Shown one piece after another: positions 1-7,864 of a stretch of 64,000 nucleotides of DNA (position 1 is the stretch's first letter; each line of letters opens with the position of its first letter). The translations under genes and the position numbers were made by a program. Below the pieces are notes generated by a model. That model saw only the letters and a list, made by a program, of their open reading frames with translations. It made no database searches and was not told the origin of the DNA. Source of the stretch: Limnobacter humi (GTDB taxonomy: Bacteria > Pseudomonadota > Gammaproteobacteria > Burkholderiales > Burkholderiaceae_B); contig NZ_JANIGO010000006.1 of NCBI RefSeq assembly GCF_024518835.1, positions 1 to 64,000 on the forward strand, in the 5' to 3' direction.

Positions 1-2
1 TC

Positions 3-374
3 TCCGCTTGCTTCAGGATTGCCATGATTTGGCTGTCAGAAAATCTTGATTGTTTCATTGCAGAACTCTCTTCCTCTAAGGTTGAAAATTCTACTTCCGA
101 TCCCGTTTATTTGCTGGGGGTATTACCCACAGACCATATTCCCGATATAAATTACGTTCGACAACGTTTGGCAGTGACGCCAGAATTTAAACCAGAGGTT
201 GGAAGCGTTCAAAAATTCTTGATTCCGGAGGGCGTTCAACTCCAAAAAGGTGTAGTAGGCCCACAAGTTTTTGAGGGAGTGGCTTTCCCTGGCGGGGGTA
301 GTCAAGTTCAGATTCTAAATTTCACCGATAGGGCGAAGCTAATCCCTGTAGGTGAGCCCCGACCCATTCAGTGA
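3..374 (+). CDS. C-terminal end of a putative TNT-like (NAD-glycohydrolase) toxin, 5' partial
   Basis: The reading frame is open to the left edge, so the gene may be cut by the window; an internal ATG at 24 with a weak AGGA upstream is a possible separate start (116 residues). The C-terminal half contains FLIPEGVQLQKGVVGPQ, then a GGGSQ segment and a final K-L-I-P-V-G stretch. This order (a core strand, a G-x-V-x-P turn, a glycine-rich loop ending in Q, a late L-I) resembles the end of tuberculosis-necrotizing-toxin (TNT) domains that close polymorphic toxins. No catalytic residue could be assigned. The next gene overlaps or abuts and is co-directional, as immunity genes usually are. The region is AT-richer than the core genes. 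The family call is inference from motif likeness; the product could also be an unrelated accessory protein. Confidence 0.4.
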   Translation, partial: SACFRIAMIWLSENLDCFIAELSSSKVENSTSDPVYLLGVLPTDHIPDINYVRQRLAVTPEFKPEVGSVQKFLIPEGVQLQKGVVGPQVFEGVAFPGGGSQVQILNFTDRAKLIPVGEPRPIQ

Positions 375-382
375 GGTATGTT

Positions 383-790
383 ATGAATAACTTCGAATTG
401 AAAGAGGAATTTTCAGTCTATGCACAATCGCAGGGAAACCATCCGCTGAGCGTATCTGATGCCCTACCACAAAAAGTCACATGGACACATTCAGGTGTCA
501 GTTATTCGTTGCAATCCTCACGTGGTCTGATTGTGAAAGCGATGCTGGGTGTAATTGCGGTTATTGAGGCGCCATTTGATATGCAATTGAATTCAGCATA
601 CTTGGTTGATTTGCATAAAAACGTACTATTCAAATTGCCACAATATGAAAAGGGGATTTTATTAATCTATTTCGATATCATCGCCAACCCTGCTGGGATC
701 GAATTTTTAGCGTCAAGTCAGTATGGCGATTTTAGGTTGTTATTCGATGTTACTAAGAATGGCTTGACTTCGATCAGCCCATTTCGTTGA
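383..790 (+). CDS. Hypothetical protein, possible immunity protein to the upstream toxin
   Basis: This is a 135-residue protein with no recognised family. I use the ATG at 383 (MNNFELKEE) because TGAGG lies just upstream; the frame also allows a start at 371. There is no signal peptide and no clear membrane segment, so it is probably cytoplasmic, which fits an antidote to an NAD-degrading toxin. It starts 8 bases after the stop of the toxin-like gene and shares its low-GC composition. The immunity role is inferred from position and size alone. Confidence 0.45.
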   Translation: MNNFELKEEFSVYAQSQGNHPLSVSDALPQKVTWTHSGVSYSLQSSRGLIVKAMLGVIAVIEAPFDMQLNSAYLVDLHKNVLFKLPQYEKGILLIYFDIIANPAGIEFLASSQYGDFRLLFDVTKNGLTSISPFR

Positions 791-800
791 GTCGGGCATT

Positions 801-1268
801 TCAATACACCCACTCGCCCAACGCAGCGCGTGATCGACTTCCCGGCGGGGTGCTGTGCATGCGCAACAACGGCCGGTCAAACTGGTTGAATTTGTCCCGC
901 TTAAAGCCCACAGGGGTTTCCTGGTCAACCGGGAAGTCGCCGCCCAGCGGTGTTTCCAACGTGCTCACGTCAAAGCTGTTCAGGTTTGGGTTCAAACCCA
1001 AAAACTGGGTTTGCCCAATGGTCAGCAGGGCTTTGCCAAACGGAAAGGGGCCCTCGGCGCGTTTCAAGTCCCGCAGGGTATCCACGCCGTCCAATCCGTC
1101 ACCGCGAAGAAAGTCATCGACTGGCCTGGCCACCTCGGGCAGGCCAAGTTGCCCCGCGTTTAAGCTGACTGGTTCTGGAACGGCAGCGTGTGTTTGGATG
1201 CCACATACTGTAGTCACCAGCAGTGCTGCACGCACCCAGGTGTTGAACGACAGACAGCGATGGACCAT
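801..1268 (-). CDS. Hypothetical secreted protein
   Basis: A 155-residue protein starting at the ATG at 1268, which is preceded by a good GGAGG; the frame extends further upstream but those starts lack a ribosome site. Residues 1-30 form a Sec signal peptide (basic start, hydrophobic V-R-A-A-L-L-V-T-T-V core, ending in T-H-A-A). The mature part is rich in Gly, Pro and Leu and has no motif I recognise. It is transcribed away from the DUF3253 gene. Function unknown; a periplasmic or outer-surface location is expected from the signal peptide. Confidence 0.6.
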   Translation of the reverse strand: MVHRCLSFNTWVRAALLVTTVCGIQTHAAVPEPVSLNAGQLGLPEVARPVDDFLRGDGLDGVDTLRDLKRAEGPFPFGKALLTIGQTQFLGLNPNLNSFDVSTLETPLGGDFPVDQETPVGFKRDKFNQFDRPLLRMHSTPPGSRSRAALGEWVY

Positions 1269-1388
1269 GATGACCTCCGGGTGTTGGTTGCCGTGTGTCA
1301 TCACGGCGAGTGATACCCTTCCGTTATAACGGCCTGGGCCAACACTGTCCATCGGCCAAATTCTTAATCACAAAGTGGTAGTCGCGGT

Positions 1389-1643
1389 GTGAACCCAACG
1401 CAAACCGATCTTCCCGAGGCCATTTTGAGCGTGCTGGCCCAACGCCGCGCGGGGGGCAGCATTTGCCCGTCTGAAGTGGCCAGGCAGGTGGGCGGGGCCA
1501 ATTGGCGCAACTGGATGGAACCGGTTCGACAGGCCGCCCGGAAACTGGCGCAGGATGGGCGCTTGCGGGTGACGCAGAAGGACGCCACACTGAGCCCAAC
1601 GGAACCTTGGCAGGGCGCGATTCGGTTCAGGCTACCTGGTTAG
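1389..1643 (+). CDS. DUF3253 domain protein
   Basis: An 84-residue protein with a GTG start. It carries the DUF3253 signature: a helical start followed by CPSEVARQVGG, then N-W-R-x-W-M-E-P-V-R-x-A-A-R-K-L, D-G-R-L-R-V-T-Q-K, and a closing G-A-I-R-F-R. The layout looks like a small winged helix, but the family has no established function. It is a single gene, divergent from the secreted hypothetical gene. The family call is confident; the role is unknown. Confidence 0.75.
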   Translation: MNPTQTDLPEAILSVLAQRRAGGSICPSEVARQVGGANWRNWMEPVRQAARKLAQDGRLRVTQKDATLSPTEPWQGAIRFRLPG

Positions 1644-1791
1644 GATCAGTTCAGGCATGTTCACCAATCCAGCACCATTCCCCACGCCATGGTTTGATGG
1701 CGAGCTTCCCTTTGGTTTGAAATTTGAGGGGCTGCGCTGATTCACGTGTACGGTCATCCATCCAACGGTCAGGTTTGGTCGTCCGTTCTGG

Positions 1792-4083
1792 TCAGTGCAA
1801 CTTTTGGCGTTTGCTACTCTCCGTAGGCGGGCCCGACCATTCCTGGGCCATGGGTTCCGTATCGCTATCGGCCGAATATTGATTTCGCGGAGGCTTTGAG
1901 TCGATGGTGAAGCTTGGGGATGATCCTTCCGATGTGTCGATTAAATGTAGTTTGCCAAGAATCGCTTTTCGACTTCGATAGCCATACTGCTCCTGTGAGT
2001 CGTTGGCACCACCTGACAACAGCATGCCCATGGGCTGCCGGGCTTCCTTGGTGTTTCGGGTGGCAATCACATACATTTGATTGTGTTTGAGCACACGGTC
2101 AATCAATGGCAATTGGGCGTAAGTGGTTGCCTTACTCTTGCGTGCACCTTTATTTCCCAGACTATCATTCGCCACGGCAAGGCGCACATTTGAAAAAAAT
2201 CCACTGGACTCGATGATGTTGGCGAATACCAGTGCATGTTGACTATTGAACTGAACGACACAGGCGCCATTCGCCTTGATCAAGATGGCGGCAAGGGCTC
2301 CGAGTTTAATTCCAAATTCTTCAACAAACCGATGTTCGCTGTTCTCAGTGCAGTTGTCATATCGTTCAAACACGACATTCACTTTGTTAGTCTGAGTGCG
2401 CTCGCTTTCCAGTAGGGTGTTGGCGTAAGGCGGGCAGGTTGCAAGCAGATCAAACTGTTTGTCGAATTTATTCGATAAAGCCTTGGTCAAATTATCCGAG
2501 ATGGACAAGTCATCCAGGTTTATTTGTTGAAAGAGTTCATCTTGATTGACACCGGGAATGCCCTCCTTTTGCAGGTGTTTTTTCAAGTGTGCTTCGATGC
2601 CGTTGGATGACATATTTGGATCGCTTGCATGAAGGTACTGTATGTAATTTTTCGACAGCAAACCCACTGCAGCATAGATTCTGTTACCCCAACCAGCGCA
2701 GCAGTCAAATACAGCAAACTCCTGCCTGGGGGCGCTTGATGAAGCACCCTGCACATCGGCTTCTAAAGGTCGGTTGACCAGTAGGGTTTGTATCCACTGA
2801 GCAACGGGATATTCTCTGGCAAAGCTCATGTTGGATCGCAAATTTTCGTAATACAAGCTCAGAACATGCGACCCATTGGTTGGCAACCCGTCCTTTTTCA
2901 GTGATCGTTTGGTGTCAGGGAAAAACATGGCCTGAGCGGTTTTGCTGATGAGGGAAGTAAAGTACATCCGAGCAATTTTTTGTCTTGCTGACTCTGTTTT
3001 GTGGTCGGGAAGTTTCAGATCCAAGATATCGCACAGTGATACTGATTTGTCTTCATCCGATTCGTGATTACTTGCTCGGTCGTCCTGCAGCGTGGCCACT
3101 GAATAGCGATTTTTGAGGGCATCTTTATTGCCGAGAGTAAAAAGTTTTAACTTGTTTTCCGAAATTTGACCTGAATGTGATTGGATGTCATGAATCGTTT
3201 TGACGTTCGAATTAATCGATTTGTCGATTTCGTCCAAAATGCCCACCCAAGCTTTGGTCATCTCTACTTCTGGTGTGATGGAGTCCAATCGGTACTTGAT
3301 ATTTCCCATCAGTTCCATCAGATAAAGACTTGCAATTGCTGCTTGACAAGATTTGACCACATCGACCAAATGTGGGTCGCAAATTCCAGTCTTCAGCATG
3401 TCAGTCGCTTGATTTGCTCGATTTAGAAATTCAGACAACTTCTGCTCAATCCAGTTTTTCTTGCGCTTCGCAAAACTAGAGTCGAACAAGAGATCTGGAT
3501 CTGACTGCGTCTCCCTATTGAACTGAATGCACTCCTTGGCAATGGTGAGCACTTTACCTAGCAATTCATTGTGTATTTTCAGAATTTCATCCGCAACGTT
3601 TTTATGTAAAGACCTTCGAATGTTCATCCATCCGTTGTTGACAATGTCAATCCCGACCTTTGCTTTATTCTCGTCTTTATTGTTTAGGCCAAGGTTATGA
3701 CGTTTGTCATTCGGAACAACAGGTAAGTCACACAGGATTTGTTTTGTTAATGGGGAACACTGCGCAGAGCATAGATACGCGAGTAGTTTGTTATAAGCCG
3801 TAACGCTGACTGCATTTGCAAGTTGAGCGCGCAGAGCCGTGGCTGCAAGATGAACAATCGGGGCTGGTGGCTCGGCCGGGTTTAGCATGAGACTGTAAAT
3901 GGGTGCTGTGCCTGCAAGGCTAACCAATGGCCTGAGCAGTATTGCAGTACCTTGTGTTAATGCAGACCCTGGGCCCGGTTGAACCGGTGTGGCTACATGG
4001 TAAATCGGAGCGTTATTAATACGCTGGGTATTGTCTGGGAGTCCGTTGAATGCCAGGTTATGGGGGGGGGTATTTCTGAACAT
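1792..4083 (-). CDS. Large orphan protein with a DNA-methyltransferase-like C-terminal domain
   Basis: A 763-residue protein (ATG at 4083; a GTG one codon earlier is possible; neither has a clear ribosome site). Residues 1-90 are low in charge and rich in Pro/Ala, residues 90-450 are mostly helical and unrecognised, and residues about 455-700 form a class I SAM-dependent methyltransferase. Motif I is DCCAGWGNR (about 460-468), an acidic S-D-P follows about 20 residues later, and the catalytic-type motif is TCPPY (about 549-553). GWG-x-R plus a PPY tetrad is seen in phage and accessory DNA adenine/cytosine-N4 methyltransferases. The C-terminus is a polar tail. There is no restriction endonuclease or specificity gene beside it. 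The gene is AT-richer than its right-hand neighbours, which suggests transfer. Whether the target is DNA, RNA or protein cannot be told. Confidence 0.6.
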   Translation of the reverse strand: MFRNTPPHNLAFNGLPDNTQRINNAPIYHVATPVQPGPGSALTQGTAILLRPLVSLAGTAPIYSLMLNPAEPPAPIVHLAATALRAQLANAVSVTAYNKLLAYLCSAQCSPLTKQILCDLPVVPNDKRHNLGLNNKDENKAKVGIDIVNNGWMNIRRSLHKNVADEILKIHNELLGKVLTIAKECIQFNRETQSDPDLLFDSSFAKRKKNWIEQKLSEFLNRANQATDMLKTGICDPHLVDVVKSCQAAIASLYLMELMGNIKYRLDSITPEVEMTKAWVGILDEIDKSINSNVKTIHDIQSHSGQISENKLKLFTLGNKDALKNRYSVATLQDDRASNHESDEDKSVSLCDILDLKLPDHKTESARQKIARMYFTSLISKTAQAMFFPDTKRSLKKDGLPTNGSHVLSLYYENLRSNMSFAREYPVAQWIQTLLVNRPLEADVQGASSSAPRQEFAVFDCCAGWGNRIYAAVGLLSKNYIQYLHASDPNMSSNGIEAHLKKHLQKEGIPGVNQDELFQQINLDDLSISDNLTKALSNKFDKQFDLLATCPPYANTLLESERTQTNKVNVVFERYDNCTENSEHRFVEEFGIKLGALAAILIKANGACVVQFNSQHALVFANIIESSGFFSNVRLAVANDSLGNKGARKSKATTYAQLPLIDRVLKHNQMYVIATRNTKEARQPMGMLLSGGANDSQEQYGYRSRKAILGKLHLIDTSEGSSPSFTIDSKPPRNQYSADSDTEPMAQEWSGPPTESSKRQKLH

Positions 4084-4239
4084 CACAAAACCACAAAATC
4101 AAACGAGTCCATTCAGTGGTTACTGGCAAATGATTGGTTCATGGCGAAACAATACTTCTAAGGCGCAAGCTGCCGAGCGAAGTATCACCTAAGTTCGTTA
4201 GAATCATGGGATTAACCCGATCTGGAGCCCCGCCACGCC

Positions 4240-4848
4240 ATGGCTACCAAACAAACGATTGATTTTTATTTCGACCTGACCAGCCCCTACAGCTATGTGG
4301 CGGCCGAGCAGATTGAAGCCATCGCGCAAGCGGGCAACCGCACGGTGAATTACAAACCCACCTTGTTGGGTTTCGTGTTCAAAAGCACGGGCAACTCGGC
4401 CCCCATGATGAACCCGGCCAAGGGCAAATACTCCATCAAAGACTTCCCCCGCACCGCCCGTTTTTATGGGCTTGAGCTGAATTGGCCGAAGCAGTTTCCC
4501 ATCAATGCCACGGTAGCCTCACGGGCTATTTTGAAATTGAAGGCCACGCAACCGGAGAAGGTGGGTGATTTTGTCCGTGCTTTATACCGCGCCTATTTCG
4601 TAACCGGAGGCGACATCACTTCTGAGGAGGGTGTCAAAGCGGTGGCCGACGCCATGGGGCTGGATGGTGCAGCGCTGGCGGCCGCCAACAACGACGAAGC
4701 CATCAAGGAACAGATGAAAGCTGCCGTGCAAGAGTCGATTGACATTGGCATGTTTGGTGCCCCGTATTGTGTGGTGGATGGCGAAGCCTTTTGGGGCCAG
4801 GACCGCCTGGACCAGCTGCGCAAGTGGGTGGTGGAGGGGCCGTTCTGA
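4240..4848 (+). CDS. DsbA-family 2-hydroxychromene-2-carboxylate isomerase-like protein
   Basis: A 202-residue thioredoxin-fold protein of the NahD/kappa-class GST type. It opens with [13 protein letters not shown], where the Ser of S-P-Y replaces the redox cysteines, and near the end has F-G-A-P-Y-C-V-V followed by F-W-G-Q-D-R-L. NahD-type enzymes use glutathione to isomerise hydroxychromene carboxylates in aromatic degradation; many relatives in acyl-CoA operons have unknown substrates. Its stop overlaps the next start (TGATG), so it is the first gene of the leucine-degradation operon. The substrate is unknown here. Confidence 0.8.
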   Translation: MATKQTIDFYFDLTSPYSYVAAEQIEAIAQAGNRTVNYKPTLLGFVFKSTGNSAPMMNPAKGKYSIKDFPRTARFYGLELNWPKQFPINATVASRAILKLKATQPEKVGDFVRALYRAYFVTGGDITSEEGVKAVADAMGLDGAALAAANNDEAIKEQMKAAVQESIDIGMFGAPYCVVDGEAFWGQDRLDQLRKWVVEGPF

Positions 4849-6458
4849 TGGCGGTGCTCGACCACAACAATGTGCGCAACCGGCCAGGCTTTGCCGACAA
4901 CGAGGCGGCCATGCGCGGGCTGGTGCAACAGCTGCGCGACCGCTTGGCCGTGGTGGCGCAAGGCGGTGGTGCACAAGCTTGCGAACGCCACACCGCACGC
5001 GGCAAATTGCTGCCTCGTGAGCGTGTGGCCGGTTTGCTCGACCCTGGCTCACCCTTCCTGGAGCTGGCACCCTTGGCCGCTTGGGGCATGTATGACAACG
5101 CCGCCCCCGGTGCGGGCGCCATTGCGGGCATTGGTCGCGTGAGTGGTGTGGACTGCATGATTGTGTGCAACGACGCCACAGTGAAAGGTGGTACCTATTA
5201 CCCATTGAGCGTGAAAAAACACCTGCGTGCACAAGAGGTGGCAGCCGAGAACAACCTGCCCTGCATTTACCTGGTGGACTCGGGCGGGGCCAACCTGCCC
5301 AATCAAGACGAAGTGTTTCCAGACCGTGATCACTTTGGCCGCATCTTCTTCAACCAGGCCAACATGAGTGCACAGGGCATTGCCCAAATCGCGGTGGTCA
5401 TGGGCAGTTGTACCGCCGGTGGCGCGTATGTACCCGCCATGAGCGACGAAGCCATCATCGTGAAAAACCAGGCAACGATTTTTTTGGGTGGCCCGCCCTT
5501 GGTGCAAGCCGCCACGGGCGAGAAGGTGAGCGCCGAAGAATTGGGCGGTGCGGATGTGCACACGCGCTTGTCGGGCGTGGCTGACCACTTGGCCGAAAAT
5601 GACCAACATGCACTGGAGATTGCACGCCGAATTGTGGCCAACCTGGGTCGTCCCGAAAAGCGGTTGCCCTGGGCGATCACTGAGCCCCGCGAGCCCTTGT
5701 ACAGCCCCGAAGAAATTTACGGCATTGTGCCCACCGACACCAAAAAGCCGTTTGATGTGCGCGACATCATCGCCCGCCTGGTGGACGGCAGTGAGTTCGA
5801 TGAATTCAAGGCGCGCTTTGGCACCACGCTGGTCTGTGGTTTTGCCCGCTTGTACGGCATGCCGGTGGGCATTGTGGCCAACAACGGCATTCTGTTTTCC
5901 GAGTCGGCCCAAAAGGGCGCGCATTTTATTGAGCTGTGTTGCCAGCGCAAAATTCCACTCGTGTTTTTGCAGAACATCACCGGCTTTATGGTCGGCAAAA
6001 AAGTGGAAAACGAGGGCATTGCACGCCATGGCGCCAAAATGGTGATGGCGGTGGCCTGTGCCAAGGTGCCCAAATTCACGGTGGTGATTGGCGGCTCGTT
6101 TGGTGCAGGCAACTACGGCATGTGTGGCCGCGCATATAGCCCCCGCTTTATGTGGATGTGGCCCAATGCACGCATCAGCGTGATGGGTGGTGAACAGGCC
6201 GCCGGCGTATTGGCCACGGTGAAGCGCAATCAGATTGAAGGCAAAGGCGGCACGTGGAGTGCTGAGGAAGAGGCTGCTTTCAAGGCACCCACCTTGAAGC
6301 AGTTTGATGAGCAAAGCCAGCCGTATTACGCCACAGCCCGCCTGTGGGACGACGGTCTGATTGATCCAGCCGACACCCGCCGTGTATTGGGCATGGCCTT
6401 GTCGGCCAGCCTGAATGCCGACATTCCCGAGACGCGCTTTGGCGTGTATCGAATGTAA
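4848..6458 (+). CDS. liuB: Methylcrotonyl-CoA carboxylase, carboxyltransferase (beta) subunit
   Basis: A 536-residue carboxyltransferase that moves CO2 from biotin to 3-methylcrotonyl-CoA in leucine breakdown. The start at 4848 overlaps the upstream stop. Both halves of the crotonase-like fold are present: an N-terminal acyl-CoA half with [14 protein letters not shown] and [14 protein letters not shown], and a C-terminal half with [10 protein letters not shown] and [19 protein letters not shown], which are typical of the methylcrotonyl branch rather than the propionyl branch. It works with the biotin subunit encoded at 7865. The length matches the family. Confidence 0.93.
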   Translation: MAVLDHNNVRNRPGFADNEAAMRGLVQQLRDRLAVVAQGGGAQACERHTARGKLLPRERVAGLLDPGSPFLELAPLAAWGMYDNAAPGAGAIAGIGRVSGVDCMIVCNDATVKGGTYYPLSVKKHLRAQEVAAENNLPCIYLVDSGGANLPNQDEVFPDRDHFGRIFFNQANMSAQGIAQIAVVMGSCTAGGAYVPAMSDEAIIVKNQATIFLGGPPLVQAATGEKVSAEELGGADVHTRLSGVADHLAENDQHALEIARRIVANLGRPEKRLPWAITEPREPLYSPEEIYGIVPTDTKKPFDVRDIIARLVDGSEFDEFKARFGTTLVCGFARLYGMPVGIVANNGILFSESAQKGAHFIELCCQRKIPLVFLQNITGFMVGKKVENEGIARHGAKMVMAVACAKVPKFTVVIGGSFGAGNYGMCGRAYSPRFMWMWPNARISVMGGEQAAGVLATVKRNQIEGKGGTWSAEEEAAFKAPTLKQFDEQSQPYYATARLWDDGLIDPADTRRVLGMALSASLNADIPETRFGVYRM

Positions 6459-6490
6459 CTCAGGCACATCAATAAAAACGGAGACAACGC

Positions 6491-7279
6491 ATGAGCAACA
6501 ACACCGCAGTGCTGGAAGAGCGCCGGGGTAAATCGGTTTGGCTGACGCTGAACCGCCCCGAAGTGAAAAACGCCATGAATGGCGAAATGATTGAAGCCTT
6601 GGTGGAAGCCTTCCGCCGTTTGGGTGCCGACGACAACACCCGTGCGATTGTGCTGGCCGGTGCGGGCGATGCCTTTTGCTCCGGGGCTGACCTGGCCTAC
6701 ATGATGCAACAGGCCCAGCAACAAGCTGCAAATCAGCAAAGCGGGCTGACCTTGAGTAGTTTGTTTCGCACCATTGCCGAATGCCCCAAGCCCGTGGTGG
6801 CCCGGGTGCATGGCCTGTGCTTTGCCGGTGCAACGGGTTTGGTGTCGGCCAGCGATATTCTGGTGGCCAGCCGCAATGTGAAATTTGGTTTGCCCGAGGT
6901 GAAGCGTGGTTTGATTCCCGCCACCATCAGCCCGTATGTGGTGCAAGCCATGGGTGTGCAGGCAGCGCGGCGCTATTTCATCACGGGCGAAACCTTCACA
7001 GCTGAGCAGGCCCATGCCATGGGCATGGTGCATGAACTGTGCGAGCCAGCTGAACTCGACGCCCGGGTGGACGCCATTTTGGCGGAGCTGGACACCTGTG
7101 CCCCACTGGCCATGGCTGAGTGCAAAAAGCTGGTGCGCGATGTCAGCCGAATGGACATCACCAGTGATGACACCCACCACGATGTGGCCATGCGCCTGGT
7201 GAAGGTGCGCAGCAGCAGCGAGGCGACCGAGGGTATGATGGCATTCATGCAGAAGCGCAAGCCTGCATGGGCACAATAA
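6491..7279 (+). CDS. liuC: Enoyl-CoA hydratase family, probable methylglutaconyl-CoA hydratase
   Basis: A 262-residue crotonase-fold enzyme. It shows the CoA-binding AGAGDAFCSGADL segment (about residues 55-67) and the oxyanion/catalytic loop HGLCFAGATGLVSASD. Between the two carboxylase subunits, it most likely hydrates 3-methylglutaconyl-CoA to HMG-CoA, the step after carboxylation. A GGAG lies 8 bases before the ATG. The family is certain; the exact substrate comes from operon context. Confidence 0.87.
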   Translation: MSNNTAVLEERRGKSVWLTLNRPEVKNAMNGEMIEALVEAFRRLGADDNTRAIVLAGAGDAFCSGADLAYMMQQAQQQAANQQSGLTLSSLFRTIAECPKPVVARVHGLCFAGATGLVSASDILVASRNVKFGLPEVKRGLIPATISPYVVQAMGVQAARRYFITGETFTAEQAHAMGMVHELCEPAELDARVDAILAELDTCAPLAMAECKKLVRDVSRMDITSDDTHHDVAMRLVKVRSSSEATEGMMAFMQKRKPAWAQ

Positions 7280-7294
7280 CCGGATGCCTCAACC

Positions 7295-7858
7295 ATGAAA
7301 CTCGACCCTGACCGCCCACCCGAAAGCGATGACTATTACATGGGCATTGCCCTGGCCGTGCGCCGCAAGGCCAACTGCACCGGAAACCGGGTGGCGGCGG
7401 TGATTGTGAAAAACAACCGGGTGATTGCCACGGGGTACAACGGTGTGCCTGAAGGCATGAAAAACTGCCTGGACGGCGGCTGCCTGCGCTGCAGCAACCC
7501 GGGCGGGCGTTTCCAGTCGGGTACTGGATACGACCTCTGTATTTGCGTGCACGCCGAGCAAAATGCCTTGCTGGTGGCAGCACGCTTCGGTATTTCGGTG
7601 GAAGGCGCCAACATTTACACCACCATGCAGCCTTGCTTCGGGTGTGCCAAAGAATTGGTGCAAGCCAAGATCACCAAGGTGTATTACCTGCACCCGTGGA
7701 TACCCACCGATGTGGATCCGCAAATGAGTGAAGCCAAACAAAAAGAATACGACAAGATCATGTCCAAACTGGATGTGGTGCACATCAAGAATTTTGATGA
7801 CCCGGCAGCCCGCTGGGCGGTCACCACGCTTCGCGCGCAGAACAACTCCAACCCCTGA
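7295..7858 (+). CDS. Deoxycytidylate (dCMP) deaminase family protein
   Basis: A 187-residue zinc-dependent deaminase. The zinc/catalytic motif CVHAEQNAL (His plus catalytic Glu) and the second half MQPCFGCAKEL (P-C-x-x-C) are both intact, and an inserted loop with further cysteines (CLDGGCLRCSN) matches the ComEB-type dCMP deaminases that make dUMP for thymidylate synthesis. It lies between liuC and liuD with 15- and 6-base gaps, so it is probably co-transcribed although it has no obvious part in leucine catabolism. Other nucleotide or modified-base substrates are possible. Confidence 0.85.
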   Translation: MKLDPDRPPESDDYYMGIALAVRRKANCTGNRVAAVIVKNNRVIATGYNGVPEGMKNCLDGGCLRCSNPGGRFQSGTGYDLCICVHAEQNALLVAARFGISVEGANIYTTMQPCFGCAKELVQAKITKVYYLHPWIPTDVDPQMSEAKQKEYDKIMSKLDVVHIKNFDDPAARWAVTTLRAQNNSNP

Positions 7859-7864
7859 ATTGCC

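Noticed and set aside
787-1329. Plus-strand open frame opposite the secreted hypothetical gene
   Set aside because: The minus strand has a clear ribosome site and signal peptide; the plus frame has neither.
5049-6833. Minus-strand open frame of 594 codons opposite liuB/liuC
   Set aside because: It mirrors the GC-rich third positions of the carboxylase and hydratase, is rich in His, Gln and Arg, and has no ribosome site or known motif.
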